From contig CALODM010000045.1 of assembly GCA_942492125.1 (NCBI GenBank), forward strand, positions 477,785 through 541,784: a stretch of DNA of 64,000 nt. Reading direction: 5' to 3'. This stretch comes from BCD1 sp942492125 (GTDB lineage Bacteria > Bacteroidota > Bacteroidia > Chitinophagales > Saprospiraceae). Position 1 is the first letter of the stretch. Each line of letters begins with the position of its first letter. The notes beneath the pieces were generated by a model. That model searched no databases. It had not been told where the DNA came from and saw nothing but the letters and a program-made list of their open reading frames with translations. Both the position numbers and the translations under genes were made by a program. Below, piece after piece: positions 27,788-36,559 of this stretch.

Positions 27788-28414
27788 TCAGACACTTTTC
27801 AGCCAGCCGGCTATACTGATCCTGTTTCGGGTAAAAGAAGGATGTACCTCATGCTCCATTTCATCACTTCTGAAAAAGACAACCCTGCCTCCAATCGGAT
27901 AAATATCGATAACGTTATTTTCGTCAACGAAGAGCGAAATGTTGCCTCCGTCGGAGGCTGTCCAGTGTTCATTCAGGTATATGACGAGAGAGAATTTTCG
28001 ACCCTTATCGCTTTTGAACTGATCCAGGTGACGTTTATAAAAACTACCGGGCTCGTATTGAGCGTAATGAAACTCTACGTCGTTGATACTTGTGTAACAG
28101 GATTTGTTGAGATAATCAACAAAATGAGACACTTTCTCTAAAAATAGCGCCTCGTAAGGATTGGTGGGATTTTTTTCTATCCAATGAATCATATCTCCCC
28201 TGATCATTGTATTTTTCTGATAGTCAAATTTTTTGCCTACACCGGCAGGGTGCATCTGCCCTGCTTGTTTGTAATTTTCAAGATTAGCCCTGAGGCCGAT
28301 CAAAGTGGTTTCGTCAAGGAAACCATCGCAGACACCATACTGGTTATCCAGTAATCCCAGGATCAGGGCTTCGAATTGAGCCTGATCTTGAGCTTCCAAT
28401 AAAGCTTTATTCAT
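27788..28414 (-). CDS. 2-oxoglutarate/Fe(II)-dependent oxygenase (prolyl-4-hydroxylase-like)
   Basis: This 208-residue protein carries the HxD...H iron triad: His and Asp in YKRHLDQF, distal His in MEHEVHPSF, followed by RNRISIAGWL, where Arg binds 2-oxoglutarate. FHYAQYEPGSFY and KFSLVIYLNEHW are typical of the P4Hc core. It would hydroxylate a protein or small-molecule substrate in the cytoplasm. It stands between the two related gene segments at 25-27.6 kb and 28.5-31.2 kb. Confidence 0.88.
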   Translation of the reverse strand: MNKALLEAQDQAQFEALILGLLDNQYGVCDGFLDETTLIGLRANLENYKQAGQMHPAGVGKKFDYQKNTMIRGDMIHWIEKNPTNPYEALFLEKVSHFVDYLNKSCYTSINDVEFHYAQYEPGSFYKRHLDQFKSDKGRKFSLVIYLNEHWTASDGGNISLFVDENNVIDIYPIGGRVVFFRSDEMEHEVHPSFTRNRISIAGWLKSV

Positions 28415-28574
28415 TAATTTTGATGGAATAATTCAGGCACACAAATTGATGATTAAGGTCATGATCGCATTGCAAAGCCTGATCAAATGATGAAAATGAG
28501 TGTGTAGAAAACGGATTTACGAAAGAGTGGTGTTAAGAAATGGATAGCTGGTCCGGCATTTTGGCAGATCTTTT

Positions 28575-28950
28575 ATCCGTTAAGGATGTCGTCTTTGATC
28601 CATTTCGGCTCCAAAGTGAACATAATTTTCATAGAATCAAAGCTTTTAGGGAGAATTAATATATGATGATGACTATAATCCAAAGTGCCAATCCGGTGAG
28701 CATGAATTGATAGTCTTTGGATTTTCCTTTTCCTGGCATAACAGATCTTTGATTTTTCCTTTTCGATGTAATGGTATTCATAGCCCGGATAAACATTGGA
28801 CAAAACCCTGCGGAGGGTATTCAGGTTGAGCAGGGAAATGGATTTTGCCCGTTTCTACTCAGCATATTACTATACAGATTTGCGCATATCGTTTTAAAAT
28901 CATTTTTCAATGGCTTTTTGGGGCCTGAAATTATTATTCAACTTTTCCTT
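28575..28950 (-). pseudogene. Decayed copy of the 25.2-26.0 kb secreted gene and its small membrane neighbour
   Basis: On the minus strand, bases upstream of and including the start at 28903 match the region around 26021. A large internal deletion follows, and homology resumes at about 28862 with KRAKSISLLNLNTLRRVLSN, where the intact codon for Trp is TAG. A second deletion then joins it to MPGKGKSKDYQFMLTGLALW (28656-28739), related to the first helix of the frameshifted membrane gene. No complete protein can be made. The 76-residue open frame at 28573-28803 crosses both pieces and is not a real gene. Confidence 0.72.
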
Positions 28951-29026
28951 TTCTCCATCAAAACCCGTGATGGGTGTTTAATTAAAATAAGTTGCGGGTT
29001 ACAGGTTTCAAGTTACTGGTTAAATA

Positions 29027-30829
29027 TTAAAAAAGGATCTTTAATGCCCACCCTTTACTCTTGTTCATTTCAAAAGCAGGTATGAAAACCTTCCCGTCTT
29101 TAGCATCGAATGATATGGTCTTTCCATTCAATTTTACGGAGGAAGGTTGTTTTTCGGTGAAAACCATTACCTCCCATTTCCGATCTTCTTTCATGCTTTC
29201 GTAAAAACCTGAAACAGGCAAAACTTCCAGAGCCAGGCTGTTTTCCTCGACATCAAGTAGCATTTCGGTTTTGGCATAAATCCCCTTGAGGTAATCATTA
29301 CTGCTGCCGTCATCCTCGATCAATGTGAACTGCCCTGCTTTGCCGGGATAAATGTGCAATTCCAGCAGGTCATTGGTGCCGCTTTCAATGGAACGGGCAT
29401 ATTTTCGTTGCGGAATGATGCTGCCTTGTTTGACAAAAAGCGGGATTTGGTCAATAGGAGTATCTACCATAATTGTTTGACCTCCGGAGAACGTTTCTCC
29501 TGAATAATAATTTACCCAACTATTGCCTTCGGGCAGAAAAACGGCTCTTTGCTTTTGTCCCTGTTCGTAAACAGGAGCCACCAAATAAGATTCCCCGAAT
29601 AGGTACTGGTAAGGATGACCAGGGATGAGCCGGATAGTATTAACGCCATCCAGTCTTGATTTGTGAGCATAGGTGTAGATGTAGGGAAACAGTTTCATTT
29701 TCATTTGTGCATAATTCCTGAAAATGCTGTCGGCCCTTTCGGAAACGAGGAAGGCGAAGTTCCGGCTGGGGTTTTCCGGTTGGGCAAAAGGGGTTGTCAG
29801 CGGTACAAAAACGGCGAATTCTGACCAGCGGATATAGAGTTCCTCATCCACGAAGCCGTCAGTACTTACGGCAAAACCTCCCATGTCATTTGCCAGAAAC
29901 GGAATTTTGTGGGATTGGTTCTCGGGATTGGTGTATTTGAATATATTTTCCTTGAAGCCAACTCCGGGCAGCCAGGGAGAGAATTCCCGGGTATGGGTCT
30001 TTGCCGACCAGTCAGAACGGGTGTCGTCGGTCCATTTGGCGGGGAATTTCTTATAGTTTTCGTCTTTGGTCCCACTATGGGAGAACATGAATCCCCGGCC
30101 GTTGGTCTCTTTCCCGAAATCCTGCGATAATTCAAACATAACTTCAAGCACGGAAATATCGTCTGTCCGGTCGAGTTTGATAAAGTCCAGACCTTTATCA
30201 AAAAAGTGTTTTGTCTTACTTCGGAAATATTCCACAGCTTCAGGATCATCAAAATTGATGTCACCACACCAGGTACCCTCGACGGTTTCGCTGTTGTCGC
30301 CAATGATGGTCGTTTTACCACCATTGTGCCAGGTGTCGGTTCGAATGAATTCCCGGCTGAAAAAACCCTTGGAACGGAAATCTTCATAAACTTCCTCATT
30401 TCCCGTTTTGAGAATGCAATCCCACATCCACATACCGGATTTAATATTACGCTCCTTCATGTAATCCCACATGCCCTGCATGTCGGGATAAGAGATGGTA
30501 TCTGCAACGAAGTCCATATATTTTTTGGGTCCAACTCCCTGATTTTGCCAGTCCCATATCCAGGAATCTATCCAGTAGGCGTCAATGGGGTAGTCGCGTG
30601 CGATCATCTCATCGATGAGCTGAATGGTTTCTTCCTGGTTGGAATAAGCGCCGTAAATGATGCCGAATGCCCAGGATGGCGGGAGTACTACACTGGTATC
30701 AATAGTGGCTGGTTGCGGATGAGGAATATTGTTGTTCTCCTTTGGCTGCATATTGCACGAAAATAACATTAGAGAACAAAATACCGACAGAATGAGAAGT
30801 GACATGGAGGTTGAAGAAATAATTTTCAT
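29027..30829 (-). CDS. GH31 alpha-glucosidase/xylosidase lipoprotein
   Basis: This 600-residue protein has a lipoprotein signal ending LFSC. The GH31 barrel starts WAFGIIYGAYSNQEETIQLIDEM and continues with PIDAYWIDSWIWDWQ. The probable nucleophile Asp lies in GLDFIKLDRTDDIS and the acid/base Asp in WTDDTRSDWSAK. FLANDMGGFAVSTD and PLTTPFAQPENPSR match the substrate-binding loops. A proximal beta domain (FGESYLVAPVYEQGQKQRAVFLPEG) and a DUF5110-like end follow. It should release glucose or xylose from alpha-linked glycans in the periplasm. It sits between two gene remnants that are copies of genes 3 kb away. Confidence 0.9.
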   Translation of the reverse strand: MKIISSTSMSLLILSVFCSLMLFSCNMQPKENNNIPHPQPATIDTSVVLPPSWAFGIIYGAYSNQEETIQLIDEMIARDYPIDAYWIDSWIWDWQNQGVGPKKYMDFVADTISYPDMQGMWDYMKERNIKSGMWMWDCILKTGNEEVYEDFRSKGFFSREFIRTDTWHNGGKTTIIGDNSETVEGTWCGDINFDDPEAVEYFRSKTKHFFDKGLDFIKLDRTDDISVLEVMFELSQDFGKETNGRGFMFSHSGTKDENYKKFPAKWTDDTRSDWSAKTHTREFSPWLPGVGFKENIFKYTNPENQSHKIPFLANDMGGFAVSTDGFVDEELYIRWSEFAVFVPLTTPFAQPENPSRNFAFLVSERADSIFRNYAQMKMKLFPYIYTYAHKSRLDGVNTIRLIPGHPYQYLFGESYLVAPVYEQGQKQRAVFLPEGNSWVNYYSGETFSGGQTIMVDTPIDQIPLFVKQGSIIPQRKYARSIESGTNDLLELHIYPGKAGQFTLIEDDGSSNDYLKGIYAKTEMLLDVEENSLALEVLPVSGFYESMKEDRKWEVMVFTEKQPSSVKLNGKTISFDAKDGKVFIPAFEMNKSKGWALKILF

Positions 30830-31138
30830 TTCCTAGTGAATTTGTGTTTAAAGATTAATGAACGTTTTTGGAAAATATTAAAACAAAATAAGTCCGGATT
30901 TCTGTACAGTCCTATGGTGAAGAACAGGGCTTGTAACCAAAAGGTCATGCCTGCAACAACGGCCAGAAAGAGTGCCGGGATGAAGTAATCCGGAACCAGG
31001 GAACGCTCCAGGCATTCTGCTGGCATGGTTATACCCGGGCCATGGATGCGCGGAGGTCAAAGCAAAACCACCTGGCAAGGCTCCAGTGTCTACAAATATA
31101 TGGAGAATGGCAAAGAGGATGAATAGTTTTTGTTCCAT
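30826..31138 (-). pseudogene. Decayed copy of the 27.2-27.6 kb membrane protein gene
   Basis: The start MEQKLFILFAILHIFVDTGA matches MKRKLFIALAILHLFVGLGA of the intact gene. A frameshift occurs near residue 30. The second frame then reads GPGITMPAECLERSLVPDYF, with about 38 codons missing in the middle, before GMTFWLQALFFTIGLYR, which matches the fourth helix of the intact gene. Several independent lesions argue for true decay here. Confidence 0.75.
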
Positions 31139-31187
31139 TGGAAAAGGATTGGCAGAAAGATAACAAATTCCACTCATTTTATTCGCT

Positions 31188-31712
31188 TTAGGAGGGGAAT
31201 TTAAGTTCGAAAAGCATCAGTTCCTCCGGGTCATCAGGCAGTCGAAACATTTTGGAAAAGGTGAGCCCTAGTTTTTCGATGAGTTTCCGGGAAGGCAGAT
31301 TTGTCTCGAGGGTAATGGCGCTGACCCTGGTGATGCCAAAATGTTCCAGACCTGTTTCCAAAACCTTTTGAGCACTTTCATAGGCATAGCCTTGTCCTTC
31401 ATATTCGGGGAGAAAGGCAAAACCGATATCCACCCCTTCAAGGCCTTCACGATCGTACAAGCCGCAGGTGCCCATTTTAGTACCATCAGCTTTTCTTATG
31501 ACGGTATAATTGGAAAAGCCCAGACGCTCCAGTTGCGGGTACATTTTGGCAATGATGTAATTGCGGGCATCCCCGATGGTTTTTACATTGCGGTCGCCAA
31601 TATTCTCCAGCCATTTGGGAGTGTTCATCAATCGCAATATAAAGTCTGCGTCTTCTACAGTAGTAGGTTTGAGGTTAAGGCGTTCTGTCTCAAGGGTCAG
31701 GTGATTTTTCAT
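31188..31712 (-). CDS. GNAT acetyltransferase, RimJ/RimL type
   Basis: This 174-residue protein is recognised by the start LETERLNLKPTTVEDADFIL, the core YEGQGYAYESAQKVLETGL (acetyl-CoA binding Q/G-x-G motif) and ITLETNLPSRKLIEKLGL. These features are typical of N-terminal-amino-group acetyltransferases of the RimJ/RimL group. The substrate is unknown. It follows a 57-residue membrane protein gene by 24 bp and the MscS gene beyond it. Confidence 0.9.
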   Translation of the reverse strand: MKNHLTLETERLNLKPTTVEDADFILRLMNTPKWLENIGDRNVKTIGDARNYIIAKMYPQLERLGFSNYTVIRKADGTKMGTCGLYDREGLEGVDIGFAFLPEYEGQGYAYESAQKVLETGLEHFGITRVSAITLETNLPSRKLIEKLGLTFSKMFRLPDDPEELMLFELKFPS

Positions 31713-31736
31713 GGAGCAGGGTGTTTAGTTAAAGAA

Positions 31737-31910
31737 TTAGGAGGAAACTTTTCTGTGATCATTAAAGCCCAAAATAAGAACAAACAGTCCCTGTACAAAA
31801 TAACAGATTTCAATGACCGAAGGCACAGGAATTTTCTGGTTGCGGATAATTATCTCTCCGGTGATCTGCCCCATAATGATCAGACCTGCGGACAAAAAAG
31901 GAAGGTTCAT
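31737..31910 (-). CDS. Small membrane protein, 57 residues
   Basis: A short frame from ATG 31910 encodes two hydrophobic stretches (LPFLSAGLIIMGQITGEIII and a second around SVIEICYFVQGLFVLILGF). It starts 7 bp after the stop of the MscS-like gene and ends 24 bp before the GNAT gene, so spacing supports a real gene in an operon. The family is not recognised. Confidence 0.5.
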   Translation of the reverse strand: MNLPFLSAGLIIMGQITGEIIIRNQKIPVPSVIEICYFVQGLFVLILGFNDHRKVSS

Positions 31911-31917
31911 TTTTTAT

Positions 31918-32421
31918 TTAGTGTTCCGGTGGAGCAATAATTTTGATCATTTTATTGAGTATCAGTGTGTTGGGAATGGTGATTTTTTCATCATCTTCCG
32001 TTTTCAGGGTAATGAAGAACAGCCCTATGTCACTAATCCTGCCTTTTAAAGGAAAATCCTTATCCAGGACAAGCAGGTGGTCCCCGATTTTTGCCGGGTG
32101 ATTTACAAATAAAACGATGCTGGCAGTAATATTGGACAATAAGGACCATTGTGCGAAAAGCGCGACCCCCAGGACGGTCAGAAAGGAGGAAATAAACAGA
32201 AAAATATCCCTCTGATCCACAGCCCAAATGATGAGAATACTGACAATTGCGATGAGGTTAAAAATAAGGTTTTTGGCCTTGTTAACCATCTTAATCCGCT
32301 GTTTTTGCAATCCGAAATTTTTCCGGATTCTGTCCAGCAATTTTTTGGATAACCATTTAAGGAATATGACTAATGCAATTACAGAGACCGTTTCAATGAA
32401 ATGAAAATAATATTGATCCAT
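31918..32421 (-). CDS. Small-conductance mechanosensitive channel (MscS-like), short form
   Basis: This 167-residue protein has two or three membrane helices (VIALVIFLKWLSKKLLD, LIFNLIAIVSILIIW, IFLFISSFLTVLGVALFA). The MscS pore/beta domain follows: FAQWSLLSNITASIVLFVNHPAKIGDHLLV and the GRISDIGLFFITL beta strand, then IPNTLILNKMI. It would release solutes upon osmotic downshock. It lacks the large C-terminal vestibule, as in other compact Bacteroidota members. It is divergent from the ABC-F gene. Confidence 0.88.
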   Translation of the reverse strand: MDQYYFHFIETVSVIALVIFLKWLSKKLLDRIRKNFGLQKQRIKMVNKAKNLIFNLIAIVSILIIWAVDQRDIFLFISSFLTVLGVALFAQWSLLSNITASIVLFVNHPAKIGDHLLVLDKDFPLKGRISDIGLFFITLKTEDDEKITIPNTLILNKMIKIIAPPEH

Positions 32422-32585
32422 GGTGTAAATTTAGTTAGCCATCCCAAAGGAAGACTCTGGTTTTAAGATTTTTTTTTATTGTAACCCAGCGTCGAAATTC
32501 GGTATTTTTTTATTCATTTAAAACACCATTCACCAAGGTTGAGTTTATTCTGACAGAATTTAACCATCCACTCGACTCCTTTTTT

Positions 32586-32593
32586 TACTTTTG
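32586..32593 (+). promoter_or_regulatory. Bacteroidota -7 box before the ABC-F gene
   Basis: The sequence TACTTTTG matches TAnnTTTG exactly, 21 bp before the ATG at 32615. A -33 element is not clear. Confidence 0.5.
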
Positions 32594-32614
32594 CGGGCTA
32601 AAACACAAAGCAAT

Positions 32615-34252
32615 ATGATTTCGGTAGATGGCCTAACAGTTGAATTTAGCGGCAAAACGCTCTTTAAGGACGTTTCTTTTGTGATCAACGAAAACGATAA
32701 GATCGCCTTGATGGGAAAAAACGGTGCCGGTAAATCAACCATGATGAAGATCATAGCGGGTATCCGTGGGGCAACAAAAGGGCAAGTCAATTATCCCGGG
32801 GAGGTGGTTATCGCCTATCTTCCCCAACACTTGCTGACCGAGGACAATAGTACCGTCTTCGAGGAAACGGCCAAAGCCTTTCAGCAGGTTTTTGAAATGC
32901 AGGGTGAAATGGAAAGGCTGAACAAGGAGTTGGAGACCCGCACGGATTTCGATTCTCCCGAATATATGGCCATTATTGATAAGGTGAGCGAATTAGGGGA
33001 GATCTATTATGCCATGGAAGAGGTCAATTACGATGCCGAAGTGGAAAAGACTTTATTGGGGCTCGGGTTTAAAAGAGAGGATTTTTCAAGACCAACGAGC
33101 GAATTCAGCGGCGGCTGGCGGATGCGCATCGAGTTGGCAAAAATATTACTTCAAAAACCGGATTTGATCCTGCTCGATGAGCCTACCAACCATATCGATA
33201 TTGAATCTGTCATGTGGCTGGAAGATTTTTTGGTCAACAAAGCCAAGGCTGTAATTGTCATTTCTCACGACAGAGCATTTATTGATAATATTACCAATCG
33301 TACGATCGAGATAACCATGGGGCGCATTTATGATTATAAGGCCAATTATTCCCATTATTTACAACTTCGCGAAGAAAGAAGAGCCGCTCAATTAAAAGCC
33401 TGGAAAGATCAGCAAAAATTCATTGAAGATAGCAAGCGGTTTATCGAACGATTCCGGGGCACCTATTCCAAAGCCAACCAGGTCAACTCCAGAGAACGCA
33501 TGTTGGAAAAGCTGGAAATTATCGAAATTGATGAAGTGGACAGATCTTCCCTCAAACTCCGGTTTCCGGCATGCAACCGTTCCGGTGATTATCCCTTGAT
33601 AGCGAAAGACCTGTCCAAAAGTTATGACGATCACGAGGTGTTCAGGGATGCAAATCTCACCATTAAACGGGGAGAAAAAGTCTCTTTCGTGGGTCGCAAC
33701 GGCGAAGGAAAATCCACGATGATCAAGGCCATTATGGGAGAAATAGACTTTGAAGGAGAATGTGCCCTGGGCCATAATACGGAAGTAGGATATTTTGCCC
33801 AGAACCAGGCCTCTCTGCTCGATCCCGAATTGACTGTTTTTCAGACTGTCGACAATGTGGCCAAAGGAGATGTCCGGACCCAGGTCAAAAATATCCTGGG
33901 CCAGTTTATGTTCAGCGGTGATGATATTGACAAAAAAGTATCTGTCCTGTCCGGAGGAGAGCGTACCCGGCTGGCTATGGTGAAATTACTGCTGGAGCCC
34001 GTCAATTTCCTGATTCTGGATGAGCCTACGAATCACCTCGACCTGAGATCAAAAGACGTGCTTAAAGAGGCGTTACTCGCTTTTGACGGTACGTTGATCC
34101 TCGTTTCTCACGACAGGGACTTTTTGCAGGGCCTGTCGGAGAAAGTTTTTGAATTCAAGGATAAAAGAGTGATTGAGCACTTTGAAACTATTGATGATTT
34201 TCTAGCCAGGAACCGGATGGAGAATTTGGATCAGATTAATTTGAAGGCTTAA
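32615..34252 (+). CDS. ABC-F family ATPase (ribosome-associated, YbiT/EttA-like)
   Basis: This protein of 545 residues has two ABC domains without membrane segments. First domain: Walker A GKNGAGKST, signature FSGGWRMR, Walker B LILLDEPTNHID. Second domain: GRNGEGKST, signature LSGGERTR, FLILDEPTNHLD. A charged helical linker (about residues 240-315, LREERRAAQLKAWKDQQ) corresponds to the P-site tRNA interaction motif. ABC-F proteins bind the ribosomal E site and help resolve stalled translation. I start at 32615 (MISVDG) because it begins the conserved domain and follows the promoter box. Antibiotic-resistance function is not indicated. Confidence 0.93.
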   Translation: MISVDGLTVEFSGKTLFKDVSFVINENDKIALMGKNGAGKSTMMKIIAGIRGATKGQVNYPGEVVIAYLPQHLLTEDNSTVFEETAKAFQQVFEMQGEMERLNKELETRTDFDSPEYMAIIDKVSELGEIYYAMEEVNYDAEVEKTLLGLGFKREDFSRPTSEFSGGWRMRIELAKILLQKPDLILLDEPTNHIDIESVMWLEDFLVNKAKAVIVISHDRAFIDNITNRTIEITMGRIYDYKANYSHYLQLREERRAAQLKAWKDQQKFIEDSKRFIERFRGTYSKANQVNSRERMLEKLEIIEIDEVDRSSLKLRFPACNRSGDYPLIAKDLSKSYDDHEVFRDANLTIKRGEKVSFVGRNGEGKSTMIKAIMGEIDFEGECALGHNTEVGYFAQNQASLLDPELTVFQTVDNVAKGDVRTQVKNILGQFMFSGDDIDKKVSVLSGGERTRLAMVKLLLEPVNFLILDEPTNHLDLRSKDVLKEALLAFDGTLILVSHDRDFLQGLSEKVFEFKDKRVIEHFETIDDFLARNRMENLDQINLKA

Positions 34253-35099
34253 TTTCAGAGGTTATTATTTCCGAAATGAACGTCAAAACTTCCATTGGAG
34301 TTTCTAATGGACTGACGTGCCCTCCTTTAACAATTGTTGTTGGCAAGGGTGGGGTGGGGACATAGTCTTGCTGGCCTTTGAGTGCTTTGGCAGGAATAGT
34401 CAGTTGATGAATCAAGGACGTTGAATCGTTTGCGTCTAGAATTACCTGCTTGTCTATAGACTTGATGGTTTGGTTTTTAAGTCGGGACATTGGTCTTAGT
34501 AATTTATTCATTAATTCCGGATTGGTCTGTAGTGAGGATTGAGTGAAAATTGTTTTCCCTGCCCGTTTTAAGTAGAACTTTCTAAAGATCAGCATGGTGT
34601 GTTGTAGTTTGAATGCGCAGCGTTGCCGTTTTGATTGTTGTTCAAAAGGCATATTGCATAAGCCCATGGAGGTAAAACGATCCGGGTGTTTGTGGGCTGC
34701 TCTGAGAATAGTTATACTTCCCCAGGAATGTCCAACGGCGATGACCTTTTGAATTTCCAGGCTGTTCATGATGTCAATCAGCATTTCTCCGCAATCATCA
34801 AGTGTCCATTTTTTTGGAATATCATTAATGCTTTCACCATGCCAGGGCATATCAATTGTGATCACCCTCCTGTTTTGGATGGCTTCAACCTGGAAATCCC
34901 ATAGATGATGGTCAAAATAAACGCCATGTAAAAGGATCAAGGGTGTTTTTTCATTCTTTACATTGTTTTGATAAACCATGATGGAACCAAGTGATGTGGG
35001 TATGGATAAAGGGCTCATATTAAATTTATTTTGCTGGCCAGTGACCAAAAGATGGGCAAACAGAAAAATGGTAGTGACGATTAGCGACTTCACGGTCAA
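34236..35099 (-). CDS. Secreted alpha/beta-hydrolase with a non-ATG start
   Basis: This 287-residue protein has a signal peptide (ending LVTGQQ). The oxyanion motif is in LILLHGVYFDHHLWDF and the nucleophile elbow in VAVGHSWGSITIL, with a catalytic His probably in IVKGGHVSPLETP. An esterase, lipase or lactonase is likely. The start is TTG at 35099 (overlapping the SDR stop as TTGA) or GTG at 35093; no ATG is available before the signal sequence. Its 3' end overlaps the convergent ABC-F gene by 17 bp. Confidence 0.8.
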   Translation of the reverse strand: MTVKSLIVTTIFLFAHLLVTGQQNKFNMSPLSIPTSLGSIMVYQNNVKNEKTPLILLHGVYFDHHLWDFQVEAIQNRRVITIDMPWHGESINDIPKKWTLDDCGEMLIDIMNSLEIQKVIAVGHSWGSITILRAAHKHPDRFTSMGLCNMPFEQQSKRQRCAFKLQHTMLIFRKFYLKRAGKTIFTQSSLQTNPELMNKLLRPMSRLKNQTIKSIDKQVILDANDSTSLIHQLTIPAKALKGQQDYVPTPPLPTTIVKGGHVSPLETPMEVLTFISEIITSEIKPSN

Positions 35100-35911
35100 T
35101 ATTGAATTTTCAAGGGAATGTTAAATGTCCTGAGTACTGTTTTTTGAAAAAGGGGTTCCGGCAAGAAAAATGCTAAACTGGTCAGTAACTTACTCATGTG
35201 ACCTATTTTGTATCTGAATCCAGGTCTTGGTGTTGCTATGATTTTTTGAACAATTCCGGAAATAGTATCCAATGGAATTCCCCTGGTACTGTCGGCCATC
35301 ATCTTCTGGTGCATTTTAAGGCGGTATGCCGAAAAAAGGGGATGATTGGATTGAGGGGCGATGATGGATTGATCCGAAGTACCTGAATTAATATAAGCGG
35401 GGGTCAGGTTTGAAACGTAAATACCGAATGGCAGCAGTTCAAGTCTGAGCGATTCTGCATAGCCTTCCAGGGCGAATTTGCTGGCATTGTAGGCACTGGT
35501 GAAAGGCAGAGACAGTAATCCGCCCAATGAGCTCATATTGATGATCTTTCCCGATTTCTGCTCCAGGAACAGAGGCGTAACAGCTTTTATCATATTGACG
35601 ACACCATAAAAGTTGAGTTGCATTTGTGCATCTATCTCCTGGAGAGTTGTTTCTTCAGAGGCTCCCGTAAGGTGAGATCCGGCATTATTGATGAGTACGT
35701 CCAGTCGGCCTTGGTCAGCAATTATGCGTTCAACAGATTTTTGGCAGGATTCGAAATTCGTCACGTCCAGCTGGAGGTGATATTTTTGATCAGACTGGCC
35801 ATTCCTCGAAGAGCCGTAGACGATGTATCCCAGTTTTTCGAGGTGTTCAAACAAGTGTCGGCCAATACCTCTGGAGGTGCCGGTGATGAATACTACTTTT
35901 TGCATTGTCAT
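35096..35911 (-). CDS. Short-chain dehydrogenase/reductase
   Basis: This classical SDR of about 271 residues contains the cofactor motif TGTSRGIGRHLFEHLEKLG, the NNAGSH motif and the catalytic YNASK in SAYNASKFALEGYAESLRLEL. The start at 35911 (or 35905) precedes the Rossmann motif directly; a longer upstream frame runs into the regulator gene. The stop overlaps the hydrolase start, so the two are translationally coupled. Substrate is unknown. Confidence 0.88.
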   Translation of the reverse strand: MTMQKVVFITGTSRGIGRHLFEHLEKLGYIVYGSSRNGQSDQKYHLQLDVTNFESCQKSVERIIADQGRLDVLINNAGSHLTGASEETTLQEIDAQMQLNFYGVVNMIKAVTPLFLEQKSGKIINMSSLGGLLSLPFTSAYNASKFALEGYAESLRLELLPFGIYVSNLTPAYINSGTSDQSIIAPQSNHPLFSAYRLKMHQKMMADSTRGIPLDTISGIVQKIIATPRPGFRYKIGHMSKLLTSLAFFLPEPLFQKTVLRTFNIPLKIQY

Positions 35912-35984
35912 ATCGTTAGATTTTTTTGATACAACAAAATTGGCGGGATTCCACCGCATCACACTTAACAAATGATAAGTCCGG

Positions 35985-36557
35985 TTATTTTTCCTTCTGA
36001 GAACGGTATTTTCGCAACCGGCTGAGGGAAACAGGGGTGATGCCAAGATAGGTAGCGATATCTTTCAATTGAAATCGCTGGAAAACTTCGGGTTGGTGTT
36101 GTTCGAGGTATTCGTAGCGTTGCAGCGCATCCATATTCAAATGTAACCTACGGCGATTGAATTCTCCGACAAACTGGAATTCTGCCATGATTCTCCCTAT
36201 GCGCTCCAGTTGGTGGGACTGGTCGTACAGTTTTGTCAGTTGAGCATGAGGGATAGCCTGCAATGAGCAATTTTCCTCAGCTTTGATGCTGACTTCTGAA
36301 GGCGTAGCGGTTATCAGGCTATGGTACATGGTGAACATTGTAGGTGCAATGAAGAAGTGGGTGGTCTTCTCAGTGCCGTCCATATTCTCGAACATCCTGA
36401 GGGCACCTTTTTCCAGAAACCATATATACCTGCATATTTTTCCCTCTTCGATCAGGTACTCGTTTCCCGTACATTCCATTGGTTGGATGATCCCATTCAG
36501 CAAATTCCAGTCTCGATCAGGAATTTTTCCGGCGATTTGTTCGAGGTAACTTCTCAA
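35985..36557 (-). CDS. Crp/Fnr-family transcriptional regulator
   Basis: This 190-residue protein has an N-terminal cyclic-nucleotide-binding-like domain (NEYLIEEGKICRYIWFLEKGALRMF) and a C-terminal helix-turn-helix (FQLKDIATYLGITPVSLSRLRK). The form resembles the short Bacteroidota Crp/Fnr regulators that lack cAMP-binding residues. It is placed 74 bp upstream of the SDR/hydrolase pair on the same strand and probably controls it. Confidence 0.88.
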   Translation of the reverse strand: MRSYLEQIAGKIPDRDWNLLNGIIQPMECTGNEYLIEEGKICRYIWFLEKGALRMFENMDGTEKTTHFFIAPTMFTMYHSLITATPSEVSIKAEENCSLQAIPHAQLTKLYDQSHQLERIGRIMAEFQFVGEFNRRRLHLNMDALQRYEYLEQHQPEVFQRFQLKDIATYLGITPVSLSRLRKYRSQKEK

Positions 36558-36559
36558 GG

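Noticed and set aside
28573..28803. Minus-strand 76-residue frame as a gene
   Set aside because: It crosses the junction between two gene remnants, so it is a product of decay rather than a gene.
31341..31940. Plus-strand 199-residue open frame across the GNAT and small membrane genes
   Set aside because: It is antisense to a clear acetyltransferase and to the end of the MscS operon; no domain seen.
32615..34252. Antibiotic-resistance ABC-F protein
   Set aside because: The linker and layout are like housekeeping ABC-F factors; the sequence alone gives no sign of a resistance-type linker.
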